Origin: Solobacterium sp.
GTDB lineage: Bacteria; Bacillota_I; Bacilli_A; Erysipelotrichales; Erysipelotrichaceae
Assembly: GCA_017512725.1 (NCBI GenBank)
Contig: JAFWEW010000040.1
Coordinates: 17,783 to 81,782 of the forward strand
DNA: 64,000 nucleotides
Direction: 5' to 3'
Position numbers and translations under genes: made by a program. This document shows positions 33,887 to 46,208 of the stretch, piece after piece. How positions within the stretch are numbered: position 1 is the first letter of the stretch; each line of letters starts with the position of its first letter. The notes beneath the pieces were generated by a model. The model was not told where the DNA came from. It saw only the letters and a list, made by a program, of their open reading frames with translations, and ran no database searches.

Positions 33887-35055
33887 ATGTTATCCCTGTC
33901 CTCCGTTTTCTTTATGATCTTCCGGTAATCATTAATCCCGTGGAAGCCTCTGCTTATGTAGTCGATGGAAATACCCGCAAGCCGGCTGCCGGAAGCGGAA
34001 ATCCTTGAAGTGACCATACTCTTATGCGTCATTGCCGCAATGAAGAATCTTCCAAGGAAGGTCTCTTCATCCTTTTTATCTTTCGGTGTTGACGTATATT
34101 CTTTCTGATATTCATCAATTTTGAAATCACGGATCGTCTCTCCGGTAATCGATTCTCCGAGTGCCTTCCAGTCCTGGGAATCATCCACTCGGCGGACCGA
34201 AAGAATTCGTTCAATCTCTTCCCGGTACGGCTCGATCGCTTCCCAGGCGTACGTTTCCTTTTCAAACTCCGGATACGTTCCGTTCAGGTACTGCAGGGCA
34301 TAAACCATCTGTGCAAAGGCATGGATATAATCGTGCGGGTTGTCCTTTACGATTTCTTCATAATTCCCCCAGGCAGGCAGATAGACATAGCGGATAAAGC
34401 TGTAGTCCGGCAGATGGCCGGCTCTTCCATGCCCGAGGTTCATGATATTGTTCTCTGAGGCCTGATAGAGACTGCCGGTATATGCGCCTTTTTTCGGATC
34501 TTCCTTTGCGGCAGGATTGTGCCCGAATTCGATCGGGCGCCGTACGAAGCTGCCGTCTTCCTGAGGAATCAGTTCGAAAAAGTGACTGTCCGTATTGTTG
34601 ATAACGAGAGAAGGCGTTCCGGCAAAGTAGGTATGCGCCCACGTATCCGCAAGAACATGCATGGCAAGACCGATTGCCTCATTGCCATGGTCCTTTGCAA
34701 GATTGACTGTATCCACCACCAGGTTCCCGTTCGGCCCGCAGATGAGACGGTACTTATCCTTGTATTTCTTTGAACCTCTTTTTACTTCCGCATACAGATC
34801 ACGGGGCAGGAAATGGAAGGAAGACCATATCCTCGTAATATCCTGAAGGCCGAGCAGATCCGTTCTTGCGTTTACCATTTCCGACTGCAGCTGTGTGGTT
34901 GCCGCTGACAGCGGTCCATTAATGGTTTTCAGAAATGTTTTTGTGCAGTGGTCCACGAGCTGGGCACTGTAGCAGATTTCCTGGCAGGCTTCATGCGGGA
35001 ACCCTGCGATTGCCGCAGCACAATATGTTGCATAGTAATGAAAATCGCTGTTCAT
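33883..35055 (-). CDS. DUF6765-like protein
   Basis: 390 residues. The N-terminus MNSDFHYYATYCAAAIAGF and the downstream pattern QLVDHCTK, SSFHFLPRD and HVLADTWAHTYFAG resemble the DUF6765 family, which I recall as having conserved His/Asp suited to a zinc-phospholipase-C-like fold. No signal peptide is present. It overlaps the DUF308 gene (downstream) and the membrane gene (upstream) by 4 bases each. Function unproven. Confidence 0.7.
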   Translation of the reverse strand: MNSDFHYYATYCAAAIAGFPHEACQEICYSAQLVDHCTKTFLKTINGPLSAATTQLQSEMVNARTDLLGLQDITRIWSSFHFLPRDLYAEVKRGSKKYKDKYRLICGPNGNLVVDTVNLAKDHGNEAIGLAMHVLADTWAHTYFAGTPSLVINNTDSHFFELIPQEDGSFVRRPIEFGHNPAAKEDPKKGAYTGSLYQASENNIMNLGHGRAGHLPDYSFIRYVYLPAWGNYEEIVKDNPHDYIHAFAQMVYALQYLNGTYPEFEKETYAWEAIEPYREEIERILSVRRVDDSQDWKALGESITGETIRDFKIDEYQKEYTSTPKDKKDEETFLGRFFIAAMTHKSMVTSRISASGSRLAGISIDYISRGFHGINDYRKIIKKTEDRDNI

Positions 35056-35609
35056 GCCGTCTGCTCCTTTTCCAATTCTTTGCCGATCTTTCTGGACTTG
35101 ATCATTGAATAGAGAATATCAACACAGATCAGTAACTGTGTCAGATCCAGAAGGAAACTGCCCTCTTCATTCAGAAATGCATCTTCTGTGCTCATCTGCG
35201 CCGGATCTGCCGGCTCCGACAAAAGGCTGGCAACCAGACTCATAATCATCAGGATTAAAAGCAAAGATGTAACGATAATGTAAACCGTTCCCTTTTTCTT
35301 TCCCTTTCCTTCCCGGTATGCGCCAATACCGGCCACATAGTTGATTAAAAATGCAATGATACAGAACACCATAATCGTCACAAAGAATACTGCAGTCACT
35401 ATCGAGAGTTCCGTTTCACCGAGTTCTTCCATCCCCTGAGCGGTGCTCAGAATGAACGCCCGGATATTGTTTTCCCCCAGCAGCATCAACAAAATTACCC
35501 GCAGTGCTGTCCAGGCACCAAAGGCAATCATGGCCTTTCCGCTGATCTTCAGCGAGTTAAGATACTTTCTCTGTTCGATTTGCTTCTGACTGATTTCCGC
35601 TTCTGTCAT
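35052..35609 (-). CDS. Membrane protein of unknown function
   Basis: 185 residues with four hydrophobic helices (MIAFGAWTALRVILLMLLG; IVTAVFFVTIMVFCIIAFL; VYIIVTSLLLILMIMSLVAS; LTQLLICVDILYSMI) and a charged, Gln/Lys-rich N-terminus. The start has AAAGGGG upstream. It overlaps the DUF6765-like gene and is 47 bases from the lipase-like gene, so it belongs to the same operon. Confidence 0.7.
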   Translation of the reverse strand: MTEAEISQKQIEQRKYLNSLKISGKAMIAFGAWTALRVILLMLLGENNIRAFILSTAQGMEELGETELSIVTAVFFVTIMVFCIIAFLINYVAGIGAYREGKGKKKGTVYIIVTSLLLILMIMSLVASLLSEPADPAQMSTEDAFLNEEGSFLLDLTQLLICVDILYSMIKSRKIGKELEKEQTA

Positions 35610-35656
35610 CCGCAGTCCCCTTTCTCTGTTGTATGAAACGCTGTTCCTGCCATTCG

Positions 35657-36820
35657 CTACTTCGTTTTCGCGGCACTCTTCTTCCCTTCGGTTTTCTCAT
35701 CCGTACCGAGCTGTTTGATTTCCTCCGCAAACTGTTCGATGGCCTCCTTCGCGTGCTGGGTAGCGGTGGTGAAGTAGGTCTTTGGAAGATCCAGAAGAAC
35801 TTTTGAAGTTTCACTTGATGAGATCATGGATTCGAGCGAATCCGCAATGTCCTTGAGTTTCACCTGGTCCAGCGTGACCGCACCTTTCGCCGCAAGTCCG
35901 TCAAACAGGGATTCCACAAATGCTTTTCGTTCCTGCGGATCTGCCTTTTCCACCCATTTCTGAAAGGTCTCATTGATGATCCGCACACCCGGATCCAGCG
36001 ATTCAACGGTCTTCAATTTCGGTCCGTCGACACACCAGGATACCGCATCATGCTGGAGCACTCCCAGATAAGAACTTTTTATGATCTTTGTGTTCGGAAC
36101 ATTATGACTGAACAGCTGACCGATCACATCATAGGAAGGAACGATCTTGGTGATTTTTCCGCGGATCGCTTCGATCTTTGCGATATCAAATACATCCGGA
36201 CAGAATCCCGGCCCGTCATTGTTGTAGATGCGCAGTACCCGATTCTGCAGTTCCGGCGCAAGACACGAGGCCGCATAAACCGCATGGTTGCCGCCTTTGG
36301 AATGACCGCCAATATAATACTTCCGTTTCTCATTCATGGTCTTGCTGACATATTCCTGTGCCATCTTCTGACTGTGGCTCAGAGTAAAGGAAGTCATGAA
36401 GTCTTCCCGCCAGCCGATGATGCTGTTGTCGGTTCCGCGGAAGGCAATATAGGAAGTCTTATCATCCAGTTCAAAGTGCACCGCTGAAAACTGTGTTTTG
36501 CTTTTGTCAAACTTATCGATATAGTTTGTCATCCGCAGGTTCCCGAACCGTCTCGAAGCGGCTGCTTTTGCAACAAACTCTTCTTCCCCGCCCGTCACGG
36601 TCAGCATCCTGTAACAGTTCTTCTCTTTGATATCCTCATAGACATCTTTAAGAAGTCTGCCATCAGGATCCATCTGCGGAAGTACTTTTGAACAGTCGAG
36701 ATAACTGAGCTGACAAAGAATAATATTATCAGTATCATTCAGCGGATCCCGGTCAAACCCGAGATCTCCCCGCCAGTGTATGTAATCGATTAATACATTT
36801 GGTGATTCGAATGCCATGCT
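35657..36820 (-). CDS. DUF2974/Mbeg1-like alpha/beta hydrolase (lipase-like)
   Basis: 387 residues from ATG 36820, with AGAGGAA about 9 bases upstream. TSYIAFRGTDNSIIGWREDF and YIGGHSKGGNHAVYAA (GxSxG nucleophile elbow) match the DUF2974 lipase-like family. The C-terminus is helical and ends in Lys-rich EKTEGKKSAAKTK, with no export signal. It is the first gene of the four-gene cluster down to 33356. A lipid or ester substrate is expected from the fold, but none is known. Confidence 0.82.
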   Translation of the reverse strand, partial: SMAFESPNVLIDYIHWRGDLGFDRDPLNDTDNIILCQLSYLDCSKVLPQMDPDGRLLKDVYEDIKEKNCYRMLTVTGGEEEFVAKAAASRRFGNLRMTNYIDKFDKSKTQFSAVHFELDDKTSYIAFRGTDNSIIGWREDFMTSFTLSHSQKMAQEYVSKTMNEKRKYYIGGHSKGGNHAVYAASCLAPELQNRVLRIYNNDGPGFCPDVFDIAKIEAIRGKITKIVPSYDVIGQLFSHNVPNTKIIKSSYLGVLQHDAVSWCVDGPKLKTVESLDPGVRIINETFQKWVEKADPQERKAFVESLFDGLAAKGAVTLDQVKLKDIADSLESMISSSETSKVLLDLPKTYFTTATQHAKEAIEQFAEEIKQLGTDEKTEGKKSAAKTK

Positions 36821-36857
36821 GGTATATTCCTCTTGGTTCAATTGTACTCGATTCAAA

Positions 36858-36893
36858 GAAAAACCGCAGAGGAATGAGGGGATTCCGCTGCGG
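36858..36893 (-). terminator. Terminator of the channel gene
   Basis: CCGCAGCGGAAT/ATTCCTCTGCGG stem and a five-T tail on the minus strand; it separates the channel gene from the lipase-like operon. Confidence 0.75.
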
Positions 36894-37048
36894 ATCAGGA
36901 TGAACTGCAGAAACCGAGATCTGCAGTTCTTACAGAAAGACTATAAACGCTCTCCGGACACAGAACGGGTATAACTCTCCTGCAGGCTGAGAAACCAACA
37001 AAACATTGTTGGTTCTCTAATCCAGTTCTCCTGTATACAAAGCAATTG

Positions 37049-37819
37049 TCACTTCGGACTGTCGGAATCACTTTTTTTAGATGGATTGTTCTTTCCCAGT
37101 TCATTCATATATTCCGCTGTAATAATACCAGCCGGCAATGCCACGATTGCGATTCCGAAAACGGAAGAAATCATCGTCACAGTGCGCCCGATCGTAGTGA
37201 CCGGATAAATATCACCATAACCAACCGTTGTCAGAGAAACGGTAGCCCAGTATACCGCATCAAAGAAGGTTCCAAAGGATTCCGGTTCTACGGTAAAAAC
37301 AACCATTGCCGAAACAAGGATATAACCAACTGCCAGTGTGCCTACCGCAATCAGGGATTCCTTTGAGGAAACCAGAACATCCCCGATAATCTTAAAGGTT
37401 CGGGAATAACGCATTGCCTTAAATACCCGCAATACACGCATCGCCCGAAACAGACGCAGTACACGCAGCACCTGAAAACCGGAATGCACAAGACTGAGGG
37501 CAGGCAGAATGGAAAGCAGGTCAATGATTGCCATCAGAGAAAACGGATAACGCAGAAACGAACGGAACCCTGCCTTTTTGAATTTATAGTCAGCAGTTGC
37601 CCATCGCAGCACATAGTCTACGATAAAAATAATGGCGGTAATATAGTCTGTAACACGAAAAAACGGAGGTTCCACCTTAAAGGCAAGCGGTACCAGGCTG
37701 ATGATGATCGCTGCGATCATCAGGTAGTCGTATAGTGCACTTTTCCAGTCTCCGCGGTCTGCTTTCTCGATTAATTCAAATACCCGCATCCGGAACAGTT
37801 CGACATGTACTTTAAACAT
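37049..37819 (-). CDS. Voltage-gated potassium channel (ion transport family)
   Basis: 256 residues with six membrane helices. S4 shows Arg every third residue (VLRLFRAMRVLRVFKAMRYS near 135), and the pore has SLTTVGYGDIYPVT with the TVGYGD filter near residue 200, followed by the last helix GIAIVALPAGIITAEYM. It is expected to conduct K+ in response to membrane voltage. Start has AAGGAAAA upstream. A truncated relative is preserved at 9441-9705. Confidence 0.9.
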   Translation of the reverse strand: MFKVHVELFRMRVFELIEKADRGDWKSALYDYLMIAAIIISLVPLAFKVEPPFFRVTDYITAIIFIVDYVLRWATADYKFKKAGFRSFLRYPFSLMAIIDLLSILPALSLVHSGFQVLRVLRLFRAMRVLRVFKAMRYSRTFKIIGDVLVSSKESLIAVGTLAVGYILVSAMVVFTVEPESFGTFFDAVYWATVSLTTVGYGDIYPVTTIGRTVTMISSVFGIAIVALPAGIITAEYMNELGKNNPSKKSDSDSPK

Positions 37820-37945
37820 TGTTGATTTTCCTTACTTATCTGCTTTGTGACCTGATGCCCGTTACCTGAACATAACCATCACGTTAAAATCAGTATACTT
37901 CGACAGTCGCTTTTTTTCATTGAAGTTTTCAATTTCAGCGAAACA

Positions 37946-37997
37946 GAAAAAACCGATCCTGCAGGGAACCTAGGGTTTCTGCAATGATCGGTTTTCA
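37946..37997 (-). terminator. Terminator of the rpoBC operon
   Basis: AAAACCGATC/GATCGGTTTT arms, with an inner GCAGAAACCCTAGGTTCCCTGC stem and a T-run on the minus strand, 12 bases past the rpoC stop. Confidence 0.8.
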
Positions 37998-38008
37998 TTT
38001 TTGTCGGG

Positions 38009-41000
38009 TTACTCTTCTGCGTCTGCGGCAGCGAACGCTTCCTGAGCGGATGCCGATGTACGGAAGTCATCCGCTTCATCGATATCACGTCTGGAAATTT
38101 CGTCCGGCTGACGAGATGCGTAGATCTCCGCAAGTTCTCTGGCCCGCTGTTCACGGATCTCCTTCAGACGGTTCGCCTTAATAACGATCCGGTCTGTTGT
38201 CTCACGCTTGCAGTCAGTACGTCCTGTACCTGCAGGAATGAGGGAGCCGAGAATAACGTTTTCCTTGAGACCCTGCAGCGTATCGACCTTGCCTTTGACA
38301 GCAGCGTCGGTAAGCACGCGGGTGGTCTCCTGGAACGATGCAGCAGACAGGAAGGAATCGGTCTCAACGGCAGCCTTCGAGATACCGAGCAGGATCGGCT
38401 GATACTGTGCCGCTTCCTTCTCTTCATCAAGAAGACGGTTGTTGATTTCCTTCATGGCCGCCATGCTCAGGGTCTGGCCGACACTGAGATCGGATTCACC
38501 GACCTCGGTGACAACGACACGTCTCAGCATCTGACGGATCATGACTTCCAGGTGCTTGTCGGAAATATCGATGGACTGACCGGAGTAAACCTTCTTGACT
38601 TCCTTCAGGATGTATTCCTGAACGGCACGTACACCGGCAACCGCAAGGAGTTCCTTCGGTGCGATGACGCCTTCGGTCAGAGGTTCACCGGCTTCGACAG
38701 TGGAACCGACTTCGATGGTCGAAAGCTTCGGCTGTGTACGGTCGCACTTGTGAACGATGACATCGTTCTCATTTGCGACAGTAATCGTCATGGTTCCGCT
38801 TTCGGTATCGCCTTCGATCTCCGTTACCTGTCCGTCGATCTTCGAGATGACCGCTACACGCTTCGGTGTACGGGCTTCGAACAGTTCTTCAACTCTCGGA
38901 AGACCCTGGGTAATATCACCGGACTTGTTTGCGACACCACCGGTATGGAAGTTCCGCATGGTCAGCTGGGTACCAGGTTCACCGATTGCCTGTGCCGCCA
39001 TAACACCGATTGCTTCGCCCGGTTCGACCGGATTGCCGGTTGCCATATTGCGGCCATAGCACTTCGCGCAGATTCCGTTCTCCGCTTCGCAGGTAAATAC
39101 GTTGCGGATCTTTACTTCTTCTACGCCTGCATCAACGATCTTCTGAGCGAGTTCGCTTGTCAGATAGGTGCCTTCCTCAACGATGACTTCACCGGTATTG
39201 GGGTCAACAACATCGCGGGCGGTATATCTTCCGTCAATACGATCAAACAGCTTTTCGATGATGGAATCATTCTTCTCATCACGGAGTGTCCGTACCGCAT
39301 AAGCCTTGGTTGTACCGCAGTCAAACTGGTCGAGCATTCCGTCATCGCTTTCGGCGTCACCCTTTGTGATGATGACTTCCTGAGCGACATCGACGAGACG
39401 TCTTGTCAGATATCCGGATTCAGCCGTCTTCAGAGCGGTATCGGTCAGACCTTTACGTACACCGTGGGTGGAGATAAAGAACTCGGATACGCTCATGCCT
39501 TCACGGAAGCACGAATAGATCGGGACTTCGATGATGGAAGGCTGATATTCCTTCTTGGATTTGGACTGTGTCGGACGGGCCATCAGACCACGCATACCGG
39601 CAAGCTGGGTGAAGTGGTTCTTGTTTCCGCGGGCACCGGAAACCGACATCATGTTGATCGGGTTCATACGTGCCATACCGTTCATCAGGTCGTCACCGAC
39701 ACTGTTCTTGACGGTATCCCACAGCTTGGAGAATGCCTCTTCCCACTCTGCGTCGGTCAGAAGTCCGCGCTCACGCAGTGCATTCAGCGTGTCTGCCTTC
39801 TTCTTACCGGCTTCTACCAGCTCTTCCTTATGCGGTGCGACGGAAATGTCGGAGAGCGCAACGGTCATGCCGGCCAGGGTGGAATAGAGATAACCCATGT
39901 CCTTGAGCGAGTCAAGGATATCCGAAGTACGTACGGTCTCGGAATCGATATCACCGGTTCCGTTCTTGTACTTTTCGAATACCGCAGCGATCAGGTTTCC
40001 GAGATCGCCTTTCTTGAATTCATGTGTGATCCGGCGGCTCTGGATCTCCTTGCGGATATCCGTGCCCGGTTCCACGAAATCATCATTCGGTGTTTCCTTC
40101 AGATTCTCGGGACTGCATTCATTCAGATACGGGAAATCCGGGGGGAATACCGCGTTGAAGATGATCTTGCCGACCGAGGTCAGCAGGTAGCAGCTGTTCT
40201 GATACTCGCTGAAGCAGGTCTTACCGACAGCCTTGCCGGGGATCGCAATACGGGTATGCAGATGAACAGAGCCAATCTGATATGCCGTCAGGACTTCATT
40301 GACGTCCTTGAAGATATGACCTTCATTGTCACCGAATCTTCTCCATCTCGCTGCTTCTGCAGTAAGACCGAGGGATTCGAGACGGTCTGCCTTCATGTAG
40401 AACTCCTCAGCAGTACATTCCATGTTCAGATAGAAGTTGCCGAGGACAAGGTCCTGACCCGGAGTAACGATCGGCTTACCATCCTTCGGACCGAGAATAT
40501 TGTTGGCACCGAGCATGAGGACTTCCGTCTCTGCTCTTGCCATCTCACTCAGCGGCAGATGAACCGCCATCTGGTCACCGTCGAAGTCTGCGTTGAACGC
40601 AGGACATACGAGCGGATGGACACGGATTGCATGTCCGTCTACCAGTTTCGGGAAGAAGGACTGAATACCGAGACGGTGCAGTGTCGGTGCACGGTTCAGG
40701 AAGACCGGATGGCCTTCAATAACCTGCTCGACCGCATCCCATACACGGGCATCCTGTTTGTCGATCAGTTTCTCAGCTGTCTTCGGGTTGGCAGCGAGCT
40801 GCTGGTTGACCAGTTCGTTGATGACGAACGGCTTGTACAGCTGGATTGCCATTTCCTTCGGAAGACCGCACTGCCACATCTTCAGATTCGGTCCGATCGC
40901 AATAACGGAACGGCCGGAGAAGTCAACACGCTTACCGAGCAGGTTCTGACGGAAGCGGCCCTGCTTACCCTTGAGGGAGTGAGACAGCGACTTCAGTGCA

Positions 41001-41932
41001 CGTCCGCCCGCACCGGTAATCGGCTTGGAACGGCGTCCGTTATCGATCAGAGCGTCGACTGCTTCCTGCAGCATACGCTTTTCGTTCTGAACGATGATTG
41101 CAGGCGTACCGAGCTCCAGCAGTTTCTTCAGACGGTTGTTACGGGTGATGACACGACGGTAGAGGTCGTTGAGATCACTGGTCGCGAACCGGCCGCCGTC
41201 CAGCTGCAGCATCGGTCTGAGATCGGGCGGGATAACCGGAAGTACCGAGAGGATCATCCATTCCGGACGGTTCTCACTGCCGCGGAAGCTTTCAATCGTC
41301 TCGAGACGCTTGATCAGCTTCTTGCGCTTGTCACCGGTTGCTTTTTCAAGCTCTGCCTTGATCTCGGTGTATTCTTTTTCGATATCGATCTGTTCGAGCA
41401 GTGTCTTGACTGCCTCGGCACCGGTCGCAGCAGAGAAGCTGCCCGGACCGTAGATCGCGGTGTTCTCACGGAACTCACGCTCCGAAAGGATCTGTTTGTA
41501 GGTGAGCTTGGTATCACCCGGATCCGTTACGATCCAGGATACGAAGTACACAACCTCTTCCAGGGATTTCGGAGGGACGTTCAGAAGAAGACTCATTCTG
41601 GACGGAATTCCGCGCAGGTACCAGATGTGCGCAACCGGAGCCGCAAGTTCGATATGGCCCATGCGCTCCCGGCGGACACTGCTCTTGGTGATTTCAACAC
41701 CGCAGCGGTCACATACGACACCCTGATAACGGATCTTCTTGTACTTTCCGCAGGCACATTCCCAGTCCTTGGTCGGACCGAAGATGCGCTCGCAGAACAG
41801 ACCGTCTTTTTCCGGTTTCTGAGAACGGTAGTTGATGGTCTCCGGTTTTTTGACTTCGCCATAAGACCAGGATTTGATACGTTCCGGTGATGCCAGTCCG
41901 ACTTTGATTGCACTGAACTTGTTAATATTCAT
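38009..41932 (-). CDS. rpoC: DNA-directed RNA polymerase subunit beta'
   Basis: 1307 residues. N-terminal zinc ligands in [21 protein letters not shown] near residue 60; catalytic Mg motif [14 protein letters not shown] near 455; the trigger-loop region and the second zinc site ([19 protein letters not shown]) follow. The length suits Bacillota, without the large insertions of proteobacteria. It begins 14 bases after rpoB, with AAGGAGG. Confidence 0.98.
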   Translation of the reverse strand: MNINKFSAIKVGLASPERIKSWSYGEVKKPETINYRSQKPEKDGLFCERIFGPTKDWECACGKYKKIRYQGVVCDRCGVEITKSSVRRERMGHIELAAPVAHIWYLRGIPSRMSLLLNVPPKSLEEVVYFVSWIVTDPGDTKLTYKQILSEREFRENTAIYGPGSFSAATGAEAVKTLLEQIDIEKEYTEIKAELEKATGDKRKKLIKRLETIESFRGSENRPEWMILSVLPVIPPDLRPMLQLDGGRFATSDLNDLYRRVITRNNRLKKLLELGTPAIIVQNEKRMLQEAVDALIDNGRRSKPITGAGGRALKSLSHSLKGKQGRFRQNLLGKRVDFSGRSVIAIGPNLKMWQCGLPKEMAIQLYKPFVINELVNQQLAANPKTAEKLIDKQDARVWDAVEQVIEGHPVFLNRAPTLHRLGIQSFFPKLVDGHAIRVHPLVCPAFNADFDGDQMAVHLPLSEMARAETEVLMLGANNILGPKDGKPIVTPGQDLVLGNFYLNMECTAEEFYMKADRLESLGLTAEAARWRRFGDNEGHIFKDVNEVLTAYQIGSVHLHTRIAIPGKAVGKTCFSEYQNSCYLLTSVGKIIFNAVFPPDFPYLNECSPENLKETPNDDFVEPGTDIRKEIQSRRITHEFKKGDLGNLIAAVFEKYKNGTGDIDSETVRTSDILDSLKDMGYLYSTLAGMTVALSDISVAPHKEELVEAGKKKADTLNALRERGLLTDAEWEEAFSKLWDTVKNSVGDDLMNGMARMNPINMMSVSGARGNKNHFTQLAGMRGLMARPTQSKSKKEYQPSIIEVPIYSCFREGMSVSEFFISTHGVRKGLTDTALKTAESGYLTRRLVDVAQEVIITKGDAESDDGMLDQFDCGTTKAYAVRTLRDEKNDSIIEKLFDRIDGRYTARDVVDPNTGEVIVEEGTYLTSELAQKIVDAGVEEVKIRNVFTCEAENGICAKCYGRNMATGNPVEPGEAIGVMAAQAIGEPGTQLTMRNFHTGGVANKSGDITQGLPRVEELFEARTPKRVAVISKIDGQVTEIEGDTESGTMTITVANENDVIVHKCDRTQPKLSTIEVGSTVEAGEPLTEGVIAPKELLAVAGVRAVQEYILKEVKKVYSGQSIDISDKHLEVMIRQMLRRVVVTEVGESDLSVGQTLSMAAMKEINNRLLDEEKEAAQYQPILLGISKAAVETDSFLSAASFQETTRVLTDAAVKGKVDTLQGLKENVILGSLIPAGTGRTDCKRETTDRIVIKANRLKEIREQRARELAEIYASRQPDEISRRDIDEADDFRTSASAQEAFAAADAEE

Positions 41933-41946
41933 CGTCCGTATCCTCC

Positions 41947-44900
41947 TTATTCATCCATACTGCCGCCGAAGGCTGCAGCCTCTTCCGGGATGTCATCATC
42001 ATTCGGTGTATCACGGATGGTGAGATCATCGAATTCCGGTTCGTAGCGCTGTCTGCTCATGTCGAGCGTAGCCTCTTCCTTGAGTTCCTGCTTCTCAAGT
42101 TCCTTGAGATCGGTGTATTCACCGTCTTCATTCATCATGCGGACATCAACCGCAAGTGCCTGAAGTTCATGCACAAGAACGCGGAAGGATTCCGGAATGC
42201 CCGGATCCGGCAGATCCTTGCCCTTGACGATGGATTCGTAGGTCTTGGTACGGCCCATGATGTCATCACTCTTGACGGTCAGGATCTCCTGCAGTGTATG
42301 TGCAGCACCATATGCCTCAAGCGCCCAGACTTCCATCTCACCGAAACGCTGGCCGCCGTTCTGCGCTTTACCGCCGAGCGGCTGCTGGGTAACGAGAGAG
42401 TAAGGTCCGGTTGCACGGGCATGGAGCTTGTCGTCGACCATGTGCGCGAGCTTGATCATGTACATGACGCCGACAGAGATGCGTTCATCATACGGTTCAC
42501 CGGTCAGACCGTCGGTAAGCAGATACTTGCCGTCGGCAGATGTTCCGGCTTCTTCCATGATGTTCTTCAGATCTTCGTTGGATACACCGTCGAAGACCGG
42601 AGTAGCGAATTTACAGCCAAGTCTGCGGGCTGCCATTCCGAGGTGTACTTCCAGCACCTGTCCGATGTTCATTCGGGAAGGAACGCCGAACGGGTTGAGC
42701 ATGATATCGATCGGAGTACCGTCCTGCATGTACGGCATGTCTTCGATCGGCATAATGCGGGAGATGACACCCTTGTTTCCGTGGCGGCCGGCCATCTTGT
42801 CACCTTCAGAGATCTTACGTTTCTGAACGATGTAGACCTTGACCACTTCATTGACTCCCGGCGGGAGTTCATGATCATCCTTGCGCTTGAATACTCTTAC
42901 GCTGTGGACAATACCGGCACCGCCGTGCGGTACTTTCAGAGAGTTGTCACGTACTTCGCGGCTCTTCTCACCGAAGATCGCAAGCAGCAGCTTCTCTTCC
43001 GGAGTGACTTCCGACTGACCCTTCGGGGTAACCTTACCGACGAGGATATCGCCTTCCTTCACTTCCGCACCGACCATGACGATTCCGCGGCCGTCGAGAT
43101 TGCGGCATGCACTCTCGGCAACGTTGGGAATATCACGGGTGATTTCTTCCGGACCGAGCTTGGTCTCACGGCACTCAATGTCATATTCCTCGATATGAAT
43201 GGAGGTATAGACATCTTCACGAACCATGCGCTCACTCATGATGATCGCATCTTCGTAGTTGTAGCCGTGCCAGGTCATGAACGCAATCAGTACGTTCTGG
43301 CCAAGTGCCAGCTCACCATTCTGCATGGCCGGTCCATCGGCGAGGATATCGCCGCGCTCGATCTTTTCCCCATCCTGAACAATCGGATGCTGGTTCAGAC
43401 AGGTCGAAGCGTTGGAACGGCGGAACTTGGTGAGCGGATACTCATGTTCGGTTCCGTTGTCTTCGGTCACGATGATCTTGTCTGCATCGACATAGGTTAC
43501 CGTTCCCGGAGCCGTAGCGACACAGGCCGCGCCGGAGTCACGGGCAATACGGTGTTCGATGCCGGTGCCGACATACGGGCTGTGCGGATCCAGCAGAGGC
43601 ACTGCCTGTCTCTGCATGTTCGCGCCCATCAGAGCTCGTGTACAGTCATCGTTTTCAAGGAACGGGACACAGGAGGTCGCAACCGATACGATCTGACGCG
43701 GCGAAACGTCCGCGTAGTCGATCATGTCACGGTCTGCCATGATGGTTTCACCGGCCTTACGGGCGACGATACGGTCACCGACCAGCTTTCCGTCCTTGAT
43801 TTCGTTTGCCTGAGCGATCACGTGGTCGTTCTCTTCATCTGCGGACATATACTTGATATCATCCGTGACTTTTCCGTTTACGACCTTACGGTACGGCGTC
43901 TGAATGAAGCCATACTCGTTGACCTTGGCATACGTTGTGAGATAGGAGATCAGACCGATATTCGGACCTTCCGGTGTTTCAATCGGGCAGATTCTTCCAT
44001 AGTGGGAGTTGTGAATATCACGTACTTCGAAGCCGGCACGCTCACGGGTGAGACCGCCCGGGCCAAGCGCGGAAATACGGCGCTTGTTGGACAGCTCTGC
44101 CAGCGGGTTCTGCTGGTCCATAAACTGGGACAGCTGCGAACTGGAGAAAAACTCCTTGATCGCTGCGGTCAGCGGACGGATATTCGTCAGCTGCTTCGGT
44201 GTCAGGGCTGCGGAATCGGTAATGGACATCCGCTCCTTGACGGTACGTTCCATACGGGAAAGACCGATCCGGAACTGGTTCTGGATCAGCTCACCGACGG
44301 TACGGATACGCCGGTTGCCCAGCATATCGATATCATCCGGTGTACCGACACCGTCCAGCATGTTCAGCTCATAGCTGTACAGCGAGTACATGTCGGACAT
44401 CGTGATGGTGTGCTTGGTATTCAGCGGGTCGCCGCCGATTACCTTTACTTCATGACCTTCCTCGGTAACGATCGTAACTTCCTGCACGCATGCACCGACC
44501 AGCCATACGCTGACGGCTTTATTGCCGGATTCCATGACTTCCTGCTGGATCAGTTCCTTATCCGCAGTGGTCAGCGGTACGAGTACATCATCCGGGATGT
44601 AACGGGAAGCGATGAGGGTTTCATCTTCACGGCAGAGATCTGCGCCATTTTCCGTTACACGGCCGATGGAGAACATTCTGGAGCCAAGATCGAGGATCGC
44701 AGAAGCGTTGTCGTTGGTGAGCTTTGCCTCACTTGCGATAATGCCTGCGTAAACCGGGATCTTTTCAAATTCCTTCGCGATATTCTTGATATCTTCCGGA
44801 ATCAGAACCGTTCCCTGTTCATAGTGGATCTTATTGCCGTCAAGATCGGTCGCAAGAATACGTCCGACGAGGGCATTGGTCCAGGAGGTATCCATTTCTG

Positions 44901-46095
44901 CGGTTACCGGGTGCGAGAACAGGTAGTTGTACGGCAGTGCACGGCAGCTGATGCCCTTGTTGATTTCCGGGCGCAGCGCATCACGCTCTGCCTGATTGAT
45001 CTTCCGGTTCTTGCGGAAAATCACTTTTCCTTCTGCACCGACCAGATCGCTCTTAAGCATATGGCCTTCCATACGGTCGAGCACATTCAGCTTCTTGAGG
45101 ACCTTGTATCGGCCGGCTTTGGTCAGATCATAACGGCGGTAATCGAAGAACTTCTGATCCATCGTTGTGAGGGAACCTTCTTCGGTTGCGATTTCGTCTG
45201 CGCGCTGGTTCATGTATACCGCCATGAGCGCTTCCTTCGTCGTCTTGATCTTCTTATCCGCATCCAGAGTGTTGCAGAGTTCTTCGTAGTTTCCGAACAC
45301 GCTGGTATACAGCATCATGTATTCATTCAGATGCTCGGTATCCTGTTCCGGAACGATGACATCCGGATACAGCTCGAACCGAAGTGCCTTGAGCAGCTTT
45401 TCCATCTTTGTGGTGTCAAAAGCGTCCTCATTGCGTTCGGTATTCAGGGACATTCCGATTGCCTTGAACAGAATGGTAGAGAAGACCTTTCTTCTGCGGT
45501 CGATCGAAACGTTCATGATGCGGCCGAGTGCCGCCTTCTTGTCGTCCGACATGAATTCCAGCCAGGTACCGCGGCTCGGAATCAGTTCGCAGGTATAGGT
45601 GTCACGGCCGGTGCGCTCTTCTGAAACGATGTCAAAATAAGCACCCGGGGAACGGACGATCTGCGAAACGATAACACGCTCTGCACCGTTGATGATGAAC
45701 GTTCCGGTCGGAGTCATGAGCGGGAAATCGCCAAGGAAGACTTCTTCCCACTTGGTCAGAACTTCACCGGTCTCCGGTTCAACCATCTCAAGTTCCATCT
45801 TGGCCTTGAGCGGAGCACAGTAGTTGACCTCACGGTACTTGCATTCCGAAATGGAATATTTCGGCTCGCCGAATTCATAGTCGATGAACTTCAGCTTGAT
45901 GTTTCCGCCGAAGTTGTAGATCGGGTAAATGTCGTTAAACACTTCCCTGATTCCGTCTTTCAGGAACCATTCAAAGGATGCCGTCTGGATCTCTGTCAGA
46001 TCAGGAAGATCCAGGCCCGCCGATACTTTGGAATAGTCACGACGGACAGCTTTGTTGCCGTACTTCACAATGCGGTACGATTGCTTTTTTTCCAT
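41947..46095 (-). CDS. rpoB: DNA-directed RNA polymerase subunit beta
   Basis: 1382 residues from ATG 46095: AAAGGA stands 8 bases upstream, whereas the in-frame ATG at 46104 abuts it. Typical regions include the rifampicin-cluster stretch [20 protein letters not shown] near 510 and [20 protein letters not shown] near 530, and the active-site part [17 protein letters not shown] near 1075. The tail is longer and more acidic than in Escherichia coli. In the rifampicin region, residues at S-Q-F-M-D-Q-N and H/R-K-R-R-I look wild type, with RR ISAL (N rather than H before KRRIS). Confidence 0.98.
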   Translation of the reverse strand: MEKKQSYRIVKYGNKAVRRDYSKVSAGLDLPDLTEIQTASFEWFLKDGIREVFNDIYPIYNFGGNIKLKFIDYEFGEPKYSISECKYREVNYCAPLKAKMELEMVEPETGEVLTKWEEVFLGDFPLMTPTGTFIINGAERVIVSQIVRSPGAYFDIVSEERTGRDTYTCELIPSRGTWLEFMSDDKKAALGRIMNVSIDRRRKVFSTILFKAIGMSLNTERNEDAFDTTKMEKLLKALRFELYPDVIVPEQDTEHLNEYMMLYTSVFGNYEELCNTLDADKKIKTTKEALMAVYMNQRADEIATEEGSLTTMDQKFFDYRRYDLTKAGRYKVLKKLNVLDRMEGHMLKSDLVGAEGKVIFRKNRKINQAERDALRPEINKGISCRALPYNYLFSHPVTAEMDTSWTNALVGRILATDLDGNKIHYEQGTVLIPEDIKNIAKEFEKIPVYAGIIASEAKLTNDNASAILDLGSRMFSIGRVTENGADLCREDETLIASRYIPDDVLVPLTTADKELIQQEVMESGNKAVSVWLVGACVQEVTIVTEEGHEVKVIGGDPLNTKHTITMSDMYSLYSYELNMLDGVGTPDDIDMLGNRRIRTVGELIQNQFRIGLSRMERTVKERMSITDSAALTPKQLTNIRPLTAAIKEFFSSSQLSQFMDQQNPLAELSNKRRISALGPGGLTRERAGFEVRDIHNSHYGRICPIETPEGPNIGLISYLTTYAKVNEYGFIQTPYRKVVNGKVTDDIKYMSADEENDHVIAQANEIKDGKLVGDRIVARKAGETIMADRDMIDYADVSPRQIVSVATSCVPFLENDDCTRALMGANMQRQAVPLLDPHSPYVGTGIEHRIARDSGAACVATAPGTVTYVDADKIIVTEDNGTEHEYPLTKFRRSNASTCLNQHPIVQDGEKIERGDILADGPAMQNGELALGQNVLIAFMTWHGYNYEDAIIMSERMVREDVYTSIHIEEYDIECRETKLGPEEITRDIPNVAESACRNLDGRGIVMVGAEVKEGDILVGKVTPKGQSEVTPEEKLLLAIFGEKSREVRDNSLKVPHGGAGIVHSVRVFKRKDDHELPPGVNEVVKVYIVQKRKISEGDKMAGRHGNKGVISRIMPIEDMPYMQDGTPIDIMLNPFGVPSRMNIGQVLEVHLGMAARRLGCKFATPVFDGVSNEDLKNIMEEAGTSADGKYLLTDGLTGEPYDERISVGVMYMIKLAHMVDDKLHARATGPYSLVTQQPLGGKAQNGGQRFGEMEVWALEAYGAAHTLQEILTVKSDDIMGRTKTYESIVKGKDLPDPGIPESFRVLVHELQALAVDVRMMNEDGEYTDLKELEKQELKEEATLDMSRQRYEPEFDDLTIRDTPNDDDIPEEAAAFGGSMDE

Positions 46096-46133
46096 GTTTG
46101 CCATCCTTTCGCCTGCTGGGCTGAAAACACCGA

Positions 46134-46154
46134 AAGAGGGCGTGAACCCCTCAT
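46134..46154 (-). terminator. Possible attenuator hairpin before rpoB
   Basis: GAGGG/CCCTC stem with a GTTCACG loop then TTTC on the minus strand, between the predicted rpoB promoter and its ribosome binding site. Confidence 0.35.
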
Positions 46155-46178
46155 TTTTCGATAATTTGTCAGCTTACT

Positions 46179-46208
46179 ATAGTAACATATATTTTATTTA
46201 ATGGTCAA
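46179..46208 (-). promoter_or_regulatory. Candidate rpoBC promoter
   Basis: On the minus strand TTGACC (46208-46203), 18 bases, TACTAT (46184-46179). The -35 box overlaps the stop codon of the methyltransferase gene; this would let rpoBC be transcribed apart from rplJL. Confidence 0.45.

Noticed and set aside
38552..45624. Very long plus-strand open frames opposite rpoC (1112 codons) and rpoB (1151 codons)
   Set aside because: They are antisense shadows of highly conserved genes, made open by codon bias; no ribosome binding sites or recognisable domains.
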